Positions 61,337 through 64,000 of a stretch of DNA of 64,000 bases are shown in pieces; within the stretch, counting starts at the first letter, position 1; each line of letters begins with the position of its first letter. The translations under genes were made by a program, and so were the position numbers. Below the pieces are notes generated by a model. That model had not been told where the DNA came from. It searched no databases and saw only the letters and a list, made by a program, of their open reading frames with translations. This DNA comes from Pacificoceanicola sp049803835 (GTDB lineage: Bacteria; Pseudomonadota; Alphaproteobacteria; Rhodobacterales; Rhodobacteraceae): the NCBI RefSeq assembly GCF_049803835.1, contig NZ_JBNAGK010000016.1:62001-126000 (forward strand). The letters run 5' to 3'.

Positions 61337-62215
61337 ATGGTCAAGCGGCAAGAGAGCCCACCGGAAGATTACGAAGCGCTGATCCGGTTGATCCATGATC
61401 GCTTCGACGGCATGAGCCGGACCTACCAGCAGATTGCCGAATACTTGACCCAGAACCCCAACGACGTGGCGGTGCAGGCGGTGAATGCCATCGGCCAGCA
61501 GTGCAACATACACCCGTCGAGTTTCGTGCGGTTCGCGCAGAGCCTCGGCTATTCCGGTTTCCGTGACCTGCAGACGCTGTTCCAGCGGCGCCTGAGCACG
61601 GCCGCGCCTGGATTCGAGGCCCGAAAGAAGGCGCTGGAAGACGAGTTGTCCCAGCATGAGGGCGGGTCCGACCTCGGCTTTCTGCGCGATCTTGTGGTGC
61701 GGGACATCGCGTCTTTGCAGGACTTGCTGGAAAAGGTGAAGGCGGCGGACATTGCCCGGGCCGCCGAGATGATCGAAGGTGCCGGGACGGTCTATCTCAT
61801 CGGGCAATTGCGCTCGGAGCCGGTGGTCGTCCTGCTGCGGTATATCCTGACCATGCTGGGGCGGCCTTGCGTGCTGCTCGATTCAAGCGGCGGGTTGGCA
61901 ACCCATATTGCCCGCACCATGGGCACCGGCGATCTTCTGATCGCCGTGTCGTTCCGGTTTTACGCCACCGAAGTGGTCAACATCGTCGAGGAGGCGGCCC
62001 GCAGCGAAGTTCCGATCATCGCGATTTCCGACAGCAGCCTGTCACCCTTGTCGAAGTCTGCGGCCCTGCTGTTCACCGTGCCGGAACATGACTACACCTT
62101 CTCGCGTTCCCTCGCCGCACCGATGTGTCTCGCGCAGGCTCTGATGGTGGCTGTGGCCGCCCGCGTCCAGAAGGACAGCAAGAAGCCGCGCATTCCGTTC
62201 GTCACGGCCCGCTGA
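61337..62215 (+). CDS. MurR/RpiR-family transcriptional regulator
   Basis: A 292-residue protein. The N-terminal RpiR-type helix-turn-helix includes QQIAEYLTQNPNDVAVQAVNAIGQQCNIHPSSFVRFAQSLGYSGF (about 31-75), and the C-terminal half is a sugar-isomerase (SIS) domain (GTVYLIGQLRSEPVVVLLRYIL, VSFRFYATEVVNIVEEA, PIIAISDSSLSPLSKSA). Such regulators sense phosphosugars. Its target is not adjacent in an obvious way: the neighbours are the marR gene and a chemoreceptor gene, so it may control a distant sugar system. Confidence 0.9.
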   Translation: MVKRQESPPEDYEALIRLIHDRFDGMSRTYQQIAEYLTQNPNDVAVQAVNAIGQQCNIHPSSFVRFAQSLGYSGFRDLQTLFQRRLSTAAPGFEARKKALEDELSQHEGGSDLGFLRDLVVRDIASLQDLLEKVKAADIARAAEMIEGAGTVYLIGQLRSEPVVVLLRYILTMLGRPCVLLDSSGGLATHIARTMGTGDLLIAVSFRFYATEVVNIVEEAARSEVPIIAISDSSLSPLSKSAALLFTVPEHDYTFSRSLAAPMCLAQALMVAVAARVQKDSKKPRIPFVTAR

Positions 62216-62361
62216 ACGGAGAGGGTTTACCCGGGAACAGCGTGATGCTCCCGGTTCATGTCAAAGTTTAAGTATCTGAATTGTAAAAGAGAAAAATCTT
62301 GTCTTAACGGCTTGGAAAGGCATCTCCCGGAAACTTCATGTGTCTATGGAGTTGTGTTGAG

Positions 62362-63834
62362 ATGAGTCTGTCAGAGAAACTGCGCCAGTTCGATCTGGAC
62401 AACGAAAACCGAAATCTGCTCGCTGCTGCCGGAGCCGTGCTGATTCCGGAACTGGACAAGGTTCTGGACGACTTCTACAGGCGTGCCAGGGCGGACGAAA
62501 AGTCGGCGGCTTTCTTTTCGTCCGAAAAGCAGATCGAATCGGCCCGCGCAGCGCAAAAGAAGCACTGGCTGAAACTGCTTGGCGGTGAATTCGACGAGGT
62601 CTACGAAGCGTCGACCGAGCGCATTGGGCGCACGCACGCACGTATCAACCTGCCGCTCGATGTCTACATGTCTGCCTATTCCTGCGCGTCAGCGCAATTG
62701 CTCCAGATCCTGACCCGAAAGCTTGGTCGCAAGTGGTTTGGCCGCGGACGGAATCTGGCCGACATGATTGCCGTTGTCAGCCGGGCTTTTGCACTCGATG
62801 TCGAGCGTGTCACGACGGTGACCTTCGCGGTCTGGGGAGAAGAGCAAACCAAGGCGTTCGAGCATATCAACATCGCGATCGAGGCGATGGCCAACGGGGA
62901 TCTGACCCATGCGATCCCGTCTCCGCAGGAAAGCGATTATCCGGCCTCCTACGATGCCGTTCGCAGGCGTATGAACGGCGCGTTCGAAAACCTCGGCGGC
63001 ATGTTCGCCGACATCAACCTGTCAATGCTGACCCTCGTTGAACTCGTGGAAGAGGTGGACAATTCCGCGAGAGAGCTTTCGCATCGCACATCCAACCAGG
63101 CCGCCTCGCTCGAAGAGACCGCCGCGGCGATGGAAGAGTTGACCAACAGCGTGGCCGAGGCCTCGCGGAGCACAACCGACGCTGCCAAGGTCGCCGAAGC
63201 GTCGCGCTACGATGTTGACCGCAGTTCCGAAGTCGTCCAAAACGCGGCCATGGCGATGGGACGGATCAAGAAATCCGCCGAGAAGATCTCGCAAATCACG
63301 ACGTTGATTGATGACATCGCTTTTCAAACGAACCTGCTGGCCCTCAACGCAGGCGTGGAAGCGGCCCGGGCCGGACAGGCGGGTCTCGGTTTTGCCGTCG
63401 TTGCCGGTGAGGTCCGCACCCTTGCCTCACATTCTTCGTCGGCAGCAAAGGACATCCGGGATCTGATTTCCGCTAGTGTCGCCGAAATCAGCGAGGGTGC
63501 GGAACTGGTCGAGACCGCGCGGTCGAACCTGGAACTCCTGACGGAGAGTTTCCAGAAGGTCTCCGATCTGTCAAAGCAGATTTCCTCTGCCGGAGAGGAG
63601 CAGACCAAAGGGCTGTCGGAAGTCAATATCAGCGTTTCGCAAATGGACACGATCACCCAGAAAAACGCGGCCATGGTGGAGGCAACAACCAACTCCATGT
63701 CGGAAATCAAGCAGAGTGCGGTCGAGATCATGCGTTTGCTGCGCGTGCTGAAAATGAACGACCGCCGTGAGTTCGATCGCCGTACAGGCTTGCCCACAAA
63801 AACCGGACCGGCCAATGCGAGCGCGGCCGCTTGA
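62362..63834 (+). CDS. Globin-coupled sensor chemoreceptor (HemAT-like), soluble
   Basis: A 490-residue protein. Residues about 15-170 form a protoglobin-type sensor: ERIGRTHARINLPLDVYMSAY carries the proximal haem His92. A helical linker is followed by a methyl-accepting signalling domain, with the invariant hairpin tip IDDIAFQTNLLALNAGVEAARAGQ (about 322-345) and FAVVAGEVRTLA. No membrane segments are present, so it is cytoplasmic. Such sensors bind oxygen and steer aerotaxis through CheA. The start at 62362 is the second ATG of the frame, with GGAG 10 bases upstream. The C-terminus lacks a CheR-binding pentapeptide. Confidence 0.92.
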   Translation: MSLSEKLRQFDLDNENRNLLAAAGAVLIPELDKVLDDFYRRARADEKSAAFFSSEKQIESARAAQKKHWLKLLGGEFDEVYEASTERIGRTHARINLPLDVYMSAYSCASAQLLQILTRKLGRKWFGRGRNLADMIAVVSRAFALDVERVTTVTFAVWGEEQTKAFEHINIAIEAMANGDLTHAIPSPQESDYPASYDAVRRRMNGAFENLGGMFADINLSMLTLVELVEEVDNSARELSHRTSNQAASLEETAAAMEELTNSVAEASRSTTDAAKVAEASRYDVDRSSEVVQNAAMAMGRIKKSAEKISQITTLIDDIAFQTNLLALNAGVEAARAGQAGLGFAVVAGEVRTLASHSSSAAKDIRDLISASVAEISEGAELVETARSNLELLTESFQKVSDLSKQISSAGEEQTKGLSEVNISVSQMDTITQKNAAMVEATTNSMSEIKQSAVEIMRLLRVLKMNDRREFDRRTGLPTKTGPANASAAA

Positions 63835-64000
63835 TCGGATCAGCAGAAAGGGCACGGAACCAGTAGACCGGCTTTGCCAGAGTGCGTGGTTCACTGGCCC
63901 GTCGCGTCCCACCATCAAGCTGCATCTGCCCTTTCCACAGCCGGGCATGATCCCTCTTTGGCGCCCGTCATGACGGCCTGTCAGACTGGCAACGGTGCGG
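63835..64000. other. End of window, no feature seen
   Basis: These 166 bases follow the chemoreceptor stop. I see no convincing gene, hairpin or promoter in them. Confidence 0.4.

Overview
The window is GC-rich, gene-dense DNA with no tRNA, rRNA, CRISPR or transposase genes that I can see. The mix of systems (a TAXI-type TRAP transporter, CUT1 and Dpp-type ABC operons with 4-base gene overlaps, and a homogentisate operon extended by an MBL-fold protein, an FAD monooxygenase and a DUF2783 protein) suggests an alphaproteobacterium of the Rhodobacteraceae/Roseobacter type. This placement is inferred from gene content and style, not from a marker gene.

Layout. 1-1900: the 5' part of a PLD-like gene and a gene that reads as a eukaryotic-type EndoU endoribonuclease fused to a lamin-tail domain. 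2250-6103: a CAP-domain lipoprotein, then a periplasmic di-haem MauG-type peroxidase with an FG-GAP/UnbV propeller protein. 6907-13057 (minus strand): a 75-residue peptide gene followed by six genes joined by 4-base overlaps (TPR/degenerate NTPase-like protein, NAD-dependent epimerase-like protein, two flavin reductases, methyltransferase, aminotransferase). It looks like an uncharacterised small-molecule or modified-peptide pathway and is the best candidate here for a new system. 13282-26940: a carbohydrate locus with esterases, a GH105-like hydrolase, a large (alpha/alpha)-barrel-like protein, a sugar ABC transporter and three Gfo/Idh/MocA oxidoreductases. 27069-38131: a peptide-type ABC transporter with a hydantoin-racemase-like protein, two amidases, a RidA protein, an N-carbamoyl-D-amino-acid-hydrolase-like protein and a 2-keto-4-pentenoate-hydratase-like protein, which suggests use of hydantoin, carbamoyl or amide compounds. 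38311-43846: a secreted multicopper oxidase, a tyrosinase, a subtilisin-like protease and a small protein, with a haem-protein remnant between the two copper enzymes. 44248-48077: a three-subunit molybdenum hydroxylase plus a MoaD-like protein ending in Gly-Gly. 48373-54159: a LysR regulator, a formylglycine-type sulfatase/phosphonate monoester hydrolase, and a fused TRAP permease with its TAXI binding protein. 54310-61208: the homogentisate (tyrosine/phenylalanine) degradation operon with a divergent MarR regulator. 61337-63834: an RpiR-type regulator and a soluble globin-coupled chemoreceptor.

Together these genes describe a metabolically versatile heterotroph importing sugars, peptides or hydantoins and sulfated or organic acid-like compounds, and degrading aromatic compounds with oxygen. 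Intergenic DNA holds several strong hairpins, including a near-ideal terminator between an ABC binding-protein gene and its permease genes, and palindromes that look like operators.
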